A stretch of DNA of 64,000 nt from NCBI GenBank assembly GCA_900473745.1, contig UCMW01000007.1, positions 62,001 through 126,000 of the forward strand. Reading direction: 5' to 3'. How positions within the stretch are numbered: the first letter of the stretch is position 1; each line of letters opens with the position of its first letter. This stretch comes from Hyphomicrobiales bacterium (GTDB lineage Bacteria; Pseudomonadota; Alphaproteobacteria; Rhizobiales; Rhizobiaceae). Shown here piece after piece: positions 9,241 through 18,601 of the stretch. A program made the translations under genes and the position numbers. Below the pieces are notes generated by a model. It was not told the DNA's origin and ran no database searches. It saw nothing but the letters and a program-made list of their open reading frames with translations.

Positions 9241-9993
9241 TCAATCGGCGAGCGTCAATACCAGCGGCCCGTTCTTGGTGACCACGATCGTATGCTCGAA
9301 CTGCACGGTCGGCGCGCGCGGCTCGCTGTAGAGCGTCCAGTTGTCCTTGTCGCCATCCTCGGCCCATTGGCCGCCGAGTGAGAGAAACGGCTCAACGGTA
9401 AAGACAAGCCCCTCCTCCATCATCCGCGTCTCGTCCGGATCCGGCCAGGTGGAAAGCTCGGTCGGTTCCTCGTGCAGCGAACGGCCGACGCCGTGGCTCG
9501 CGAGATTGGTGATCAGCGTATAGCGGTTCTTCCGCGCAAACGCCCCGATCGAATTGCCGATGTCGGCGAGCGGCCGGCCTGTTTTCACCTGGTTCAGCCC
9601 CACCCACAGCGCGCGTTTGCCGTCACGGAGCAGCCGTTCCTGCTTGGGCGTGCCCGGCGGCACGATGAAGGACGAACCCGTATCGCCGAAGTAACCGAGT
9701 TTTTCTGCGGATACATCGATATTGACGAGGTCGCCCCCCTTGATCACCCGGTCGCCCGGAATGCCATGGGCGATCTCCTCGTTGACGGAAATGCAGGTGG
9801 CGCCGGGAAACTGGTAGCAGAGCTCAGGCGCCGACTGCGCGCCATTGTCTTCCAATACCTTGCGGCCGATCAGATCGAGCTCGCGGGTCGTGATGCCGGG
9901 CTCCAGTGCCGCCGCCATGACCTTGACCGCCGTCGCGCAGATGCGCCCGATGTCTTTCAGATGGACGAGGTCCTCTTCGGTTTCGACGATCAT
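9241..9993 (-). CDS. map: Type I methionine aminopeptidase
   Basis: The enzyme removes the initiator methionine from new proteins. The 250-residue protein has the pita-bread fold signatures and all five metal ligands: the two Asp in NIDVSAEKLGYFGDTG, His in ASHGVGRSLHE, Glu in FTVEPFLS and Glu in QFEHT. ISVNEEIAHGIPG is the substrate-pocket segment. It starts MIVETEEDLVHLKDIG rather than with the usual short basic start, as in the second MAP paralogue of rhizobia, so the main copy is probably elsewhere. It is 39 bases downstream of the LLM oxidoreductase on the same strand. Confidence 0.93.
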   Translation of the reverse strand: MIVETEEDLVHLKDIGRICATAVKVMAAALEPGITTRELDLIGRKVLEDNGAQSAPELCYQFPGATCISVNEEIAHGIPGDRVIKGGDLVNIDVSAEKLGYFGDTGSSFIVPPGTPKQERLLRDGKRALWVGLNQVKTGRPLADIGNSIGAFARKNRYTLITNLASHGVGRSLHEEPTELSTWPDPDETRMMEEGLVFTVEPFLSLGGQWAEDGDKDNWTLYSEPRAPTVQFEHTIVVTKNGPLVLTLAD

Positions 9994-10032
9994 GCTGGTC
10001 CTTCGATGCTGCTTCGGCTGGAGCTTTCGTGC

Positions 10033-11079
10033 TTAGGCAGCCGAAGCCTTCTCCGTCAACGCTTTCCGAACCAGCGGCGCGACTTTTGTGCCGTAGAGCT
10101 CGATCCCGCGCATGATCTCGACATGCGGCATGGGGCCGATCGCCATCTGCAGCAAGAAGCGGTCGTTCTTGAAGATGCCGTGCATGGCGACGATCTTTTC
10201 GGCAACCGTTTCCGGATCGCCGACGAAAAGCGCGCCGCGCGGACCGCGCGAGGCGTCGAACTGCGCCCGGTTGGTCGGCGCCCAGCCACGCTCGCGGCCG
10301 ATCCTGTCCATCACCACGGCCTGGGGCGCATAGAAAATGTCGGCGGCCGACTGCACCGTGTCATGGACGAAGCCATGCACATTGATGCTGGTCTTCAGCT
10401 GCTTCGGATCGACGCCGGCCTTTTCCGCACTCTGGCGGTAGAGATCGAAGAAGGGCGCAAAGCGATGCGGCTCGCCGCCGATGATGGCAAGCGCCAGCGG
10501 CAGCCCGAGATAACCCGCACGCGCCGCCGATTGCGGCGTGCCGCCGATCGCGATCCACAGCGGTAGCAGATCCTGCAGCGGACGCGGATAGACGCCACGT
10601 CCCTGAATGGGCTTCCGGGTCTGGCCTTCCCAGGTGACCACTTCGTTCTCGCGGATCTCCATCAACAGCTGGAGCTTTTCGGCAAACAGCAAGTCGTAAT
10701 CTTCGAGGTCGTAACCGAACAGCGGAAAACTCTCGATGAAGGAGCCGCGCCCGACCATGAGTTCAGTGCGTCCGCTCGAGAGCAGATCAACCGTCGCATA
10801 TTGCTGGAAGACACGCACCGGATCGTCCGAGGAGAGAACCGAGACGGCACTGGTCAGCCGGATAGTCTTCGTCTGCACGGCAGCGGCAGCCAGAATCGTC
10901 GCGGGCGAAGAGGCCATGTAGTCAGGGCGGTGATGTTCGCCGAGCCCGAACACATCGAGCCCCACCTCGTCCGCGAGCTTGATTTCGGCCAGCAGCTCAT
11001 CGACGCGACGCTTGGCTTCCGCGCCCTTGTTGGCGGCATTCGGGTCGACGTCGGCGAAGGTATAGAGGCCGAGTTCCAT
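10033..11079 (-). CDS. LLM-class flavin-dependent oxidoreductase
   Basis: This 348-residue protein is a bacterial-luciferase-like TIM-barrel flavoprotein. Signatures are LYTFADVDP at the start, GLDVFGLGEHHRPDYMASSPA (flavin-site His pair), TIRLTSAVSVLSSDDPVRVFQQ and VGRGSF. The ATG at 11079 is preceded by an AGGAG site eight bases away; a longer frame to 11274 adds an implausible Arg/Leu-rich leader. The physiological substrate and flavin donor are unknown. It is divergent from bdhA. Confidence 0.88.
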   Translation of the reverse strand: MELGLYTFADVDPNAANKGAEAKRRVDELLAEIKLADEVGLDVFGLGEHHRPDYMASSPATILAAAAVQTKTIRLTSAVSVLSSDDPVRVFQQYATVDLLSSGRTELMVGRGSFIESFPLFGYDLEDYDLLFAEKLQLLMEIRENEVVTWEGQTRKPIQGRGVYPRPLQDLLPLWIAIGGTPQSAARAGYLGLPLALAIIGGEPHRFAPFFDLYRQSAEKAGVDPKQLKTSINVHGFVHDTVQSAADIFYAPQAVVMDRIGRERGWAPTNRAQFDASRGPRGALFVGDPETVAEKIVAMHGIFKNDRFLLQMAIGPMPHVEIMRGIELYGTKVAPLVRKALTEKASAA

Positions 11080-11305
11080 GGCAAGACTCCTGATCACGTG
11101 TGTTGGCCCAGACATAGAGATTTCCGGCTGCAGGCAAAAGAGCCGCAAAGGAAACAGTGTGTCACGCTGCAGGCGCAGTGCCTGCCCCGCGGCTGCTGCG
11201 GCAAATCGCCGTTGCCTCGGAACTTCATTTGAGACTAACCTTTGATTTCGCGGGTGCAACAAAACACCCGTCATCCATCGGCATCCGTCGAGAAGGAATA
11301 TTCAG

Positions 11306-12079
11306 ATGAAAAGAACAGTTGTCGTCACCGGCTCCACCAGCGGCATTGGCCTTGGCATTGCCAAGGCATTCGCGGCGGAAGGCGCCAATGTCGTGATCAA
11401 CGGCTTTGGCGATGCAGCCGAAATCGAAAAAGTCCGCCAGTCGCTGGAAACTTCCGGCGGCAAGGCGATCTACCACGCGGCAGACATGTCGAAGCCGGCC
11501 GAGATCGCCGACCTGATCGCCACCGCCGAGCGCGAATTCGGCGGCATCGACGTGCTCGTCAACAATGCCGGCATCCAGCACGTCTCCCCGGTCGAGGACT
11601 TCCCGATCGAGAAATGGGACCTGATCATCGCGATCAACATGTCGAGCGCCTTCCACACGATTCGCGCCGCCATTCCCGGCATGAAGGCGAAGAAGAAGGG
11701 CCGCATCATCAACATCGCCTCGGCCCACGGCCTCGTCGCCTCTCCCTTCAAGTCGGCCTACGTGACCGCGAAACACGGCGTTCTCGGCCTCACCAAGACG
11801 GTGGCGCTGGAGACGGCGAAGGAAGGGATCACGGTCAATGCGATCTGCCCGGGTTACGTCCTGACGCCGCTGGTCGAAAAGCAGATCCCCGACACGGCCA
11901 AGGCGCGCGGCATCTCCGAGGATCAGGTGAAGAACGACGTCATGCTGCATCTCCAGGCGACCAAGGAATTCGTGGGCATCGACCAGGTGGCAGCGCTTGC
12001 CATCTATCTTGCCTCGGATGCGGCAGCTCAGGTGACCGGCACCTCGATCTCGATTGATGGCGGCTGGACAGCACAATAA
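11306..12079 (+). CDS. bdhA: 3-hydroxybutyrate dehydrogenase
   Basis: The enzyme interconverts 3-hydroxybutyrate and acetoacetate with NAD in the polyhydroxybutyrate cycle. The 257-residue short-chain dehydrogenase has the cofactor motif GSTSGIG, DxLVNNAGIQHV, the catalytic Ser in NIASAHGLVAS and the YVTAK Tyr-Lys pair. The segment HLQATKEFVGIDQVA and the C-terminus DGGWTAQ are typical of BdhA. A GAAGGAATA ribosome site precedes the ATG. In Sinorhizobium bdhA is followed by xdhA, and the same order is seen here with a 94-base gap, so a shared transcript is possible although the pathways differ. Confidence 0.93.
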   Translation: MKRTVVVTGSTSGIGLGIAKAFAAEGANVVINGFGDAAEIEKVRQSLETSGGKAIYHAADMSKPAEIADLIATAEREFGGIDVLVNNAGIQHVSPVEDFPIEKWDLIIAINMSSAFHTIRAAIPGMKAKKKGRIINIASAHGLVASPFKSAYVTAKHGVLGLTKTVALETAKEGITVNAICPGYVLTPLVEKQIPDTAKARGISEDQVKNDVMLHLQATKEFVGIDQVAALAIYLASDAAAQVTGTSISIDGGWTAQ

Positions 12080-12173
12080 GCTTGAAAGATGACGCTGCGC
12101 CGCCCACCATCGGCACAATGGGCGACGCAGCAGCCGTCCGGCAGCCGGACACCGAGGGGGACACGATCGATCC

Positions 12174-13646
12174 ATGGCAGACAGCATCCGTTTCATCCTG
12201 AACGGCGAAGACATCGCCCTTGCAAGCCTCGATCCGACCGAGACGCTCCTCGACTTCCTGCGCCTGAAGCGCCGGCTGACGGGCTCGAAAGAAGGCTGCG
12301 CGGAAGGCGATTGCGGCGCCTGTACGGTGCTGGTCGGGCGGCTGGTCGAGGGACAGCTCCGGTATGAGACGGTCAATGCCTGCATCCGCTTCGTCGGCTC
12401 GCTGAACGCCACCCATGTGGTGACCGTCGAGCATCTGGCCGCGAAGGATGGCACACTGCATCCGGTGCAGCAGGCCATGGTCGACTGTCATGGCTCGCAA
12501 TGCGGCTTCTGCACGCCGGGCTTCGTCATGTCGCTCTATGGCCTGTGGATGACGTCGGAAAACCCCGGCCGCGCCGAAATCGAACGGGCGCTGCAGGGCA
12601 ATCTCTGTCGCTGCACGGGTTACGAGCCGATCGTCAAGGCCGCCGAACAGGTCGGCCATGTCAGGCCGTCTGCCCTCTTCGACCCGCTGGAGCGCGAGCG
12701 CGCCAATATCGTTGCGCGGCTGGAAGAGCTTGCCACCCGCGAGACGATCGCGATCACAGGTCCCGATGGCCGCATGCTGGTCGTCCCCAGTAATGTCGAG
12801 GCCCTGGCCGAAGCCTTGGCCGCCCATCCCAAGGCAACCCTGGTTGCCGGCGCCACCGATGTCGGGCTCTGGGTCACCAAGCAGATGCGCGTGCTCGACC
12901 CTGTTATCTTCATCAACCATCTGGCAGACCTGCAGACGATCGCCGTGACGCCAGAGGGCATCACGCTCGGCGCCGGCGTCAGCTACACCAGCGCCCTCGA
13001 GGTTCTACGCCAGGAAATCCCCGCCTTCGGTCGCCTGATCGAGCGCATCGGCGGCCAGCAGGTGCGCAACATGGGCACGATCGGCGGCAACATCGCCAAT
13101 GGCTCGCCGATCGGCGACAGCCCGCCGGCCCTGATCGCGCTCTCTGCCACCGTTACGCTGCGCTCGGCCTCGGGCACCCGCACCATGCCGCTCGAGGATT
13201 TCTTCATCGATTACGGCAAGCAGGACCGCCAGCCGGGCGAATTCGTCGAAAGCCTGTTCGTGCCGCGCCCGAAGGCGGAAAGCCACGTGGCGATCTACAA
13301 GATTTCCAAGCGCCGCGACGAGGACATCTCCGCGCTCTGCGGCGCCTTCCATCTGGAAACGGATGCGGCTGGCGTGGTCACCCATATCCGCATAGCCTTC
13401 GGCGGCATGGCGGGCACCCCGAAGCGGGCGCGATCCGTCGAAGCAGCGCTTTACGGCAAGCCCTTCGCGCAAAGCAAGGTCGAAGCCGCCCGCGACGCCT
13501 TCGACCTCGACTACAAACCCCTCACCGACTGGCGTGCCACGGCGGAATACCGCCAGCTGACGGCAAAAAACCTGCTGACGCGGTTCTTCCTGGAGGTATC
13601 CGGCACGCCGCAGGAACTGCAGCGCTTCGCGGCGGAGGAGGCGTGA
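12174..13646 (+). CDS. xdhA: Xanthine dehydrogenase small subunit (2Fe-2S and FAD)
   Basis: The subunit passes electrons from the molybdenum centre to NAD during oxidation of hypoxanthine and xanthine to urate. Residues 1-160 form two [2Fe-2S] domains. The first has Cys42, Cys47, Cys50 and Cys70 in CAEGDCGACTV and nearby. The second has Cys110, Cys113, Cys145 and Cys147 in CGFCTPGF and CRCTGY. Residues of about 195-490 form the FAD-binding and CO-dehydrogenase-flavoprotein C-terminal domains, with NMGTIGGNIANGSPIGDSPP as the FAD loop. The length of 490 is normal. A composite palindromic repeat separates it from xdhB. Confidence 0.96.
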   Translation: MADSIRFILNGEDIALASLDPTETLLDFLRLKRRLTGSKEGCAEGDCGACTVLVGRLVEGQLRYETVNACIRFVGSLNATHVVTVEHLAAKDGTLHPVQQAMVDCHGSQCGFCTPGFVMSLYGLWMTSENPGRAEIERALQGNLCRCTGYEPIVKAAEQVGHVRPSALFDPLERERANIVARLEELATRETIAITGPDGRMLVVPSNVEALAEALAAHPKATLVAGATDVGLWVTKQMRVLDPVIFINHLADLQTIAVTPEGITLGAGVSYTSALEVLRQEIPAFGRLIERIGGQQVRNMGTIGGNIANGSPIGDSPPALIALSATVTLRSASGTRTMPLEDFFIDYGKQDRQPGEFVESLFVPRPKAESHVAIYKISKRRDEDISALCGAFHLETDAAGVVTHIRIAFGGMAGTPKRARSVEAALYGKPFAQSKVEAARDAFDLDYKPLTDWRATAEYRQLTAKNLLTRFFLEVSGTPQELQRFAAEEA

Positions 13647-13668
13647 TGGGCATCGTTTTGCAGTGGGG

Positions 13669-13998
13669 TTACCCCCCTCTGTCGGCTCCGCCGACATCTC
13701 CCCCACAAGGGGGGAGAGTGGCCGCTGGCCGCCTGACCACCTCCCATCTGTGGAGCATCGCTGCAAGTGCCGCCCTCTCCACCTCCCCCTTGAGGGGGGA
13801 GGTCGCCGCGAAGCGGCGGGTGGGGGTGACCCGCTCCGCGAGTTCGACGCGTGAGTCCGGGTTCCTACGCGGGACAATCACCCCACCCCGGAGCTGTGCT
13901 CCGACCCTCCCGCTCAAGGGGAGGGTGAAGTCGAGCGGCATCCCCGCACCGCTCGCCCCCCTTGTGGGGGAGATGCCCGGCAGGGCAGAGGGGGGTAA
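13669..13998. repeat. Composite nested palindrome between xdhA and xdhB
   Basis: The 384-base xdhA-xdhB gap contains a roughly symmetric element. The outer arms 13669-13718 and 13952-13998 are imperfect inverted repeats sharing CATCTCCCCCACAAGGGGGG. The inner arms 13782-13829 and 13878-13925 share the CCTCCCCTTGAG core followed by a GGGTGGGGTGA-like end. Between the arms are unrelated linkers. A reading frame runs through it but is Pro/Ser/Arg-rich and only reflects the repeat. Such G/C-block palindromes are frequent between rhizobial genes. If transcribed with xdhAB it would form a very large stem, so it may affect translation coupling or mRNA stability. Confidence 0.8.
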
Positions 13999-14030
13999 GG
14001 CTCGCGCCGCAGCACAAGACGGAGGCCTTC

Positions 14031-16367
14031 ATGGATAAGGCGACCTACGAGACCACGAAATACATCAAGGGGCCGATGCACCAGTCGCTCCGGCATGATT
14101 CAGCGCACAAGCATGTCGCCGGAAGTGCCGAATATATCGACGATATTCCCGAACCCGCAGGGCTCCTCCATGGCGCGCTCGGCATGGCGGACCGCGCCCA
14201 TGCCGAAATCCTGTCGATTGATCTTTCCGCGGTGAAGGCCTATCCGGGCGTCGTCTGCGTACTGACGGCCGACGACATCACCGGCGTCAACGATGTCTCC
14301 TCCGGTGGCCGCCACGACGAGCCGCTGATCGCGACCGACAGGGTCGAGTTCCACGGCCAGACCATTTTCGCTGTCATCGCCGAGACACGCGACGCGGCCC
14401 GCAAGGCGGCGCGGCTCGCCAAGGTGGAATACCGCGACCTGCCCTTCTGGACCGATATCGACGGCGCGCTCGAGAACGATGCTCCGCTTGTCACGCCGGG
14501 CATGACGCTGAAGCGCGGCACGCCAGAGACGGAACTCGACAAGGCCGCCCACCGCATCAAGAGCTCGATGCGCATCGGCGGCCAGGAGCATTTCTATCTC
14601 GAAAGCCATATCGCGCTCGCCATTCCCGGCGAGGATGACGACGTGACCGTCTGGTCCTCCACCCAGCACCCCTCCGAAATCCAGCATATCGTTGGCCATG
14701 TGCTCGACATCCCCTCCAATGCGATCACCGTCAACACCCGGCGCATGGGCGGCGGCTTCGGCGGCAAGGAAACGCAGGGCAACCAGTTTGCAGCCCTTGC
14801 GGCGCTGGCCGCCAAGAAGCTGAAGCGCGCCGTCAAATTCCGCCCCGACCGCGACGAGGACATGGGCGTCACCGGCAAGCGCCACGACTTCAAGATGGAT
14901 TTCGATGTCGCCTTCGATGACGACGGAAAGATTCATGCCATTGAAGCGAACTTCGCGGCCCGTTGCGGTTACTCGTCGGACTTGTCAGGCCCGGTCACCG
15001 ACCGCGCCCTCTTCCATGCCGATTCGAGCTATTTCTATCCGCATGTGAAGCTAACCTCGCAGCCACTGAAGACCCATACCGTCTCCAACACCGCCTATCG
15101 TGGTTTCGGCGGACCGCAGGGCATGCTCGGAGCAGAGCGGGTGATCGAGGAGATCGCCTACGCGTTGGGCAAGGATCCGCTTGATATCCGCAAGGCCAAT
15201 TTCTACGGCGAAAAGGGATCGGGCCGCGATATCACACCCTACCACCAGCAGGTGGAAGACAACATCATCCTGAAGGTCGTGGAGGAACTCGAAACCTCCT
15301 GCGACTATCAGGCCCGCCGCCAGGCGATCCTGGAGTTCAACCGGACAAGCCCGGTCATCAAGAAGGGCATCGCCCTCACACCGGTGAAATTCGGCATCTC
15401 CTTCACCATGACCGCCTTCAACCAGGCGGGCGCACTTGTCCATATCTATCAGGACGGCTCGATCCATCTGAACCATGGCGGCACCGAAATGGGCCAGGGC
15501 CTCTACACCAAGGTTGCCCAGGTCGTCGCCGACTGTTTCCAGGTCGATGTCGACACGGTGAAGATCACCGCAACGACAACGGCCAAGGTGCCAAACACGT
15601 CTGCCACAGCCGCCTCCTCCGGCTCTGACCTGAACGGCATGGCCGCCTGGGATGCCGCCCGCCAGATCAAGGAACGGCTGGTCGCCTTTGCTGGTGAAAA
15701 ATATGGCGTTCCAGCCTCCGAGGTCGAGTTCCTGCCCAACCGGGTGCGGGTTGGCGAGCAGATCTTCACCTTCGGCGATTTCGTCAAGCAGGCCTATTTC
15801 GGCCGCGTCCAGCTATCGGCCGCCGGCTTCTACAAGACGCCGAAGATCCACTGGGACCGCGCCGCCGGTCGCGGCACCCCCTTCTATTACTACGCCTATG
15901 GCGCCGCCTGCACGGAAGTCTCGATCGACACGCTGACGGGCGAATATCTGATGGATCGCACCGACATCCTGCATGATGTCGGCAAATCGCTCAATCCAGT
16001 CATCGACATCGGCCAGATCGAAGGCGGCTTCGTCCAGGGCATGGGCTGGCTGACCACGGAAGAACTCTGGTGGGACGGCAAGGGCAGGCTTCGCACCCAC
16101 GCCCCCTCGACCTACAAGATCCCGCTCGCCTCCGACCGGCCGAAGATCTTCAACACGCGGCTCGTGCCCTGGTCTGAGAACACAGAACCCACGATCGGTC
16201 GCTCCAAGGCCGTCGGCGAACCGCCCTTCATGCTGGCGATTTCGGTGCTGGAGGCGCTGTCCATGGCCGTGGCCTCCGTTGCGGATTACCGGGTTTGCCC
16301 ACGGCTCGATGCACCGGCCACGCCGGAACGAGTGTTGATGGCGGTGGAAAGGCTGAAACGAGCCTGA
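14031..16367 (+). CDS. xdhB: Xanthine dehydrogenase molybdopterin-binding subunit
   Basis: This 778-residue catalytic subunit carries the molybdenum cofactor. Seen in order are the a/b hammerhead domain (HVAGSAEYIDDIPEPAGLLHG), the QEHFYLESH segment, RRMGGGFGGKE (cofactor-binding glycine loop), YRGFGGPQGM (with the substrate-side Arg), GGTEMGQGLYTK, and a C-terminal GRSKAVGEPPFML with the catalytic Glu. The ATG at 14031 has a GGAGG site nine bases upstream and starts just after the palindromic element; a frame continuing back to 13962 would translate repeat sequence. It forms the enzyme with XdhA. Confidence 0.96.
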   Translation: MDKATYETTKYIKGPMHQSLRHDSAHKHVAGSAEYIDDIPEPAGLLHGALGMADRAHAEILSIDLSAVKAYPGVVCVLTADDITGVNDVSSGGRHDEPLIATDRVEFHGQTIFAVIAETRDAARKAARLAKVEYRDLPFWTDIDGALENDAPLVTPGMTLKRGTPETELDKAAHRIKSSMRIGGQEHFYLESHIALAIPGEDDDVTVWSSTQHPSEIQHIVGHVLDIPSNAITVNTRRMGGGFGGKETQGNQFAALAALAAKKLKRAVKFRPDRDEDMGVTGKRHDFKMDFDVAFDDDGKIHAIEANFAARCGYSSDLSGPVTDRALFHADSSYFYPHVKLTSQPLKTHTVSNTAYRGFGGPQGMLGAERVIEEIAYALGKDPLDIRKANFYGEKGSGRDITPYHQQVEDNIILKVVEELETSCDYQARRQAILEFNRTSPVIKKGIALTPVKFGISFTMTAFNQAGALVHIYQDGSIHLNHGGTEMGQGLYTKVAQVVADCFQVDVDTVKITATTTAKVPNTSATAASSGSDLNGMAAWDAARQIKERLVAFAGEKYGVPASEVEFLPNRVRVGEQIFTFGDFVKQAYFGRVQLSAAGFYKTPKIHWDRAAGRGTPFYYYAYGAACTEVSIDTLTGEYLMDRTDILHDVGKSLNPVIDIGQIEGGFVQGMGWLTTEELWWDGKGRLRTHAPSTYKIPLASDRPKIFNTRLVPWSENTEPTIGRSKAVGEPPFMLAISVLEALSMAVASVADYRVCPRLDAPATPERVLMAVERLKRA

Positions 16368-16370
16368 AGT

Positions 16371-17252
16371 TCAGCGTGTGGCGGATCGCAACAGATAGAG
16401 CATGGCCGCCAGGATCAGGATCGGCAGCACGAGCAGCTTGACGAGGTAGGCGGTTGCGATGCCAATCGAGGCGGTGAACAGATCCGTCGAGATCGCGACT
16501 CCGTCCCGGATGATCTGCGCATTGGCCGCCGCCGTGGCCGCCATGTCGGAGGCTGCCTGTAAGGTGCCGGTGAAAGCCGTACCGAGACGGTCAAACATGC
16601 CGTCTTCCGGCAGGATCCGGTCTGTGGGTGGCAGGGCGCCGGCAGTTCCAGCGGCCTCCTCGTCGACACCGGCAAGCGCATGCTGGCCCTGCATGCGATC
16701 AAAAACCTCGGTCGCATTCGTCCAGGCCCGATCGGTGATCGCATCTCCAGCGTAGAAGGCGATGGTATAGGATGCTGGCAGCAAAACCGCGCCGAGGACG
16801 CCCAGCACGATGACCGATCGTGCCAGGCGCTCCAGCATCGGCGGCACGCGCCGGGCGGTCAGCGTCATGCCGGCGCAAAACAAGGCGCAGGCCGCGAGGC
16901 CAACGGAGGCAACCTTTGCGACGGGTATCAGCACCAGTGACAGGATGCCGGAAACGATGGCGAGCCCAAACAACAGATCGACCATGCGCTCGATCGTGTT
17001 GATGACCGGCTGGAGCAATTGGCCGGGACTGGCGGTGACCGAGGCCACGCCGACGCTGCCGGAAACATCGGCGTCGCGGGCCACACTCATCACCGAGTTC
17101 GCAACACGCAACGTCGTGTAGAGCGCCCCGCTGCCGAGCGTGACGTCGCGGCTGAAGCGGGCGGCGATATCCGCCAGCGGATTGACGAGAAATAGCGCCG
17201 CGGAAAAAGCCGCCACGAGCAGCCAGACGATCAAGCCTTTGGTTCTGGTCAT
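16371..17252 (-). CDS. Hypothetical multi-pass membrane protein
   Basis: The protein of about 293 residues starts MTRTKGLIVWLLVAAFSAALF with an AGGAG ribosome site, so the ATG at 17252 is preferred to a longer frame. It has an N-terminal membrane segment, two or three segments in the middle (about 120-180), an Ala/Gly-rich polar stretch with a conserved-looking PPTDRILPEDGMFDRLG, and a C-terminal membrane helix before LLRSATR. I do not recognise a family. It lies inside the xdh locus on the opposite strand, convergent with xdhB by 3 bases and divergent from xdhC. Confidence 0.6.
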   Translation of the reverse strand: MTRTKGLIVWLLVAAFSAALFLVNPLADIAARFSRDVTLGSGALYTTLRVANSVMSVARDADVSGSVGVASVTASPGQLLQPVINTIERMVDLLFGLAIVSGILSLVLIPVAKVASVGLAACALFCAGMTLTARRVPPMLERLARSVIVLGVLGAVLLPASYTIAFYAGDAITDRAWTNATEVFDRMQGQHALAGVDEEAAGTAGALPPTDRILPEDGMFDRLGTAFTGTLQAASDMAATAAANAQIIRDGVAISTDLFTASIGIATAYLVKLLVLPILILAAMLYLLRSATR

Positions 17253-17382
17253 TCCCGCTCCTGAGCTTGCTGCGCTGAACCATAACACGAGAAGCATGTG
17301 ACTGGCGCGGTCAAACCTTGGTGGAATAAACCCCAAGCCCGGCTGTCCAGTTCCCGGTGATGAATGCTAGGATCGCGCCATC

Positions 17383-18189
17383 ATGACCGTCACCACCCTC
17401 CCCGCCTTCATCGCCGCCCATCCTGATGCTGTCCTCGTCGAGGTCGCAGAGACGAAGGGCTCGACCCCGCGGGAGGCCGGCACGATGATGGTGGTGTCGG
17501 CAACGAGCCTCTGGGGCACGATCGGCGGCGGGCATCTGGAATTCATGGCGATCGAACACGCCCGCAAGCATCTGGCGGGCGAGAACGTACCGGACTCGCT
17601 CGATGTGCCGCTTGGCCCGGAAATTGGCCAATGCTGCGGCGGCCGCACAATCCTGTCGTTCCGCATCATCGATCAAACGGTGGAAGAGGAATTGCGCTGC
17701 CGCCTTCAGGACGAACGTGCAGCCTTCCCCCAGGTGATGATATTTGGCGCCGGTCATGTTGGCCTGGCACTGGCCCGGGCACTTGTCCCCCTGCCGCTGG
17801 CCGTCACCCTGATCGATTCGCGCACCTCCATCGACGGCACTCCGCCCAAGGGCGTCACCTTCCGCCGGGTTGCCATGCCTGAGGCCGAGATCGCACAGGC
17901 GAAACCAGGCGCGGCGATCGTCATCCTGACGCATGACCATGCATTGGATTTCCTGATCGCAAAGGAAGCCCTCACCCGCGCTGACCTCGCCTATGTCGGC
18001 ATGATCGGGTCAAAGACCAAGCGCGCCACCTTCGCCTCTTTCCTTGAGCGGGAGGGCGCGAACCGCGCGAGCTTGGACAGGCTGACGCTTCCGATCGGTG
18101 GCAGCACGGTGAAGGACAAACGCCCGGCCGTGATTGCGGCCATGGTGGCGGCCGAACTATTGGGTCTGTTGCTCGGCGCGCAAAGTTGA
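17383..18189 (+). CDS. xdhC: Xanthine dehydrogenase accessory protein XdhC
   Basis: XdhC binds molybdenum cofactor, helps its sulfuration and inserts it into XdhB. The 268-residue protein has the N-terminal XdhC/CoxI domain (VEVAETKGSTPREAGTMMV, GTIGGGHLE, GQCCGGRT) and a C-terminal Rossmann domain (IFGAGHVGLALARAL, then AYVGMIGSKTKRATF). The cysteine pair in GQCCGG matches the family. It lies downstream of xdhAB but is separated by an opposing membrane-protein gene, so it needs its own promoter. Confidence 0.94.
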   Translation: MTVTTLPAFIAAHPDAVLVEVAETKGSTPREAGTMMVVSATSLWGTIGGGHLEFMAIEHARKHLAGENVPDSLDVPLGPEIGQCCGGRTILSFRIIDQTVEEELRCRLQDERAAFPQVMIFGAGHVGLALARALVPLPLAVTLIDSRTSIDGTPPKGVTFRRVAMPEAEIAQAKPGAAIVILTHDHALDFLIAKEALTRADLAYVGMIGSKTKRATFASFLEREGANRASLDRLTLPIGGSTVKDKRPAVIAAMVAAELLGLLLGAQS

Positions 18190-18259
18190 ATCAATCTCTC
18201 AGGCACTGGATTCAGTTCCCCAGAAGATCATTGCAGAGAATTGAATTAATGGAATTTTC

Positions 18260-18490
18260 TCAGAACGGCCCCGGGCGGAGATAGTCTGCCAGCCCGCCGC
18301 GACGCCGCCAGATATCGCCGCGTGGATCAAACGCGGAGACCCGGCTCTCGATCCCGATATCTCTCAAGAGATCGTCCGAGACATCATCTATATGGGTCAG
18401 GCGCTGACGTCGACGCGATCGGGACAGCCCGGACCAAAGCAGCGACACAAGCCTGTCGAACGGCAAAACTCTACTGATCGCGGACACCAT
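18260..18490 (-). CDS. DUF1127-like small protein
   Basis: The 76-residue basic protein contains SRSRRRQRLTHIDDVSDDLLRDIGI, the pattern of DUF1127 (YjiS-like) proteins in which an Arg-rich helix precedes a D-x-x-L-R-D-I-G segment. A GGAGG site five bases before the ATG at 18490 supports this start over an upstream ATG at 18502. Short DUF1127 proteins in Agrobacterium have been linked to phosphate and RNA metabolism, but longer ones like this are uncharacterised. It is divergent from a LysR gene, an arrangement that often signals control by that regulator. Confidence 0.75.
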   Translation of the reverse strand: MVSAISRVLPFDRLVSLLWSGLSRSRRRQRLTHIDDVSDDLLRDIGIESRVSAFDPRGDIWRRRGGLADYLRPGPF

Positions 18491-18601
18491 GTCTGCCTCC
18501 ACGCGGGTTCAATCCATCGGTTTCTGATGTCCCGATTGTGCCAGCGGTTGCAGCGCCAATCCAATTCAATTACGCTGCCAATGCATAAAGAGGCCTTATC
18601 C

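Noticed and set aside
13643..14038. A 131-codon forward frame between xdhA and xdhB
   Set aside because: It consists of translated palindromic repeat (Pro/Ser/Arg-rich); the frame is open only because the repeat is GC-rich.
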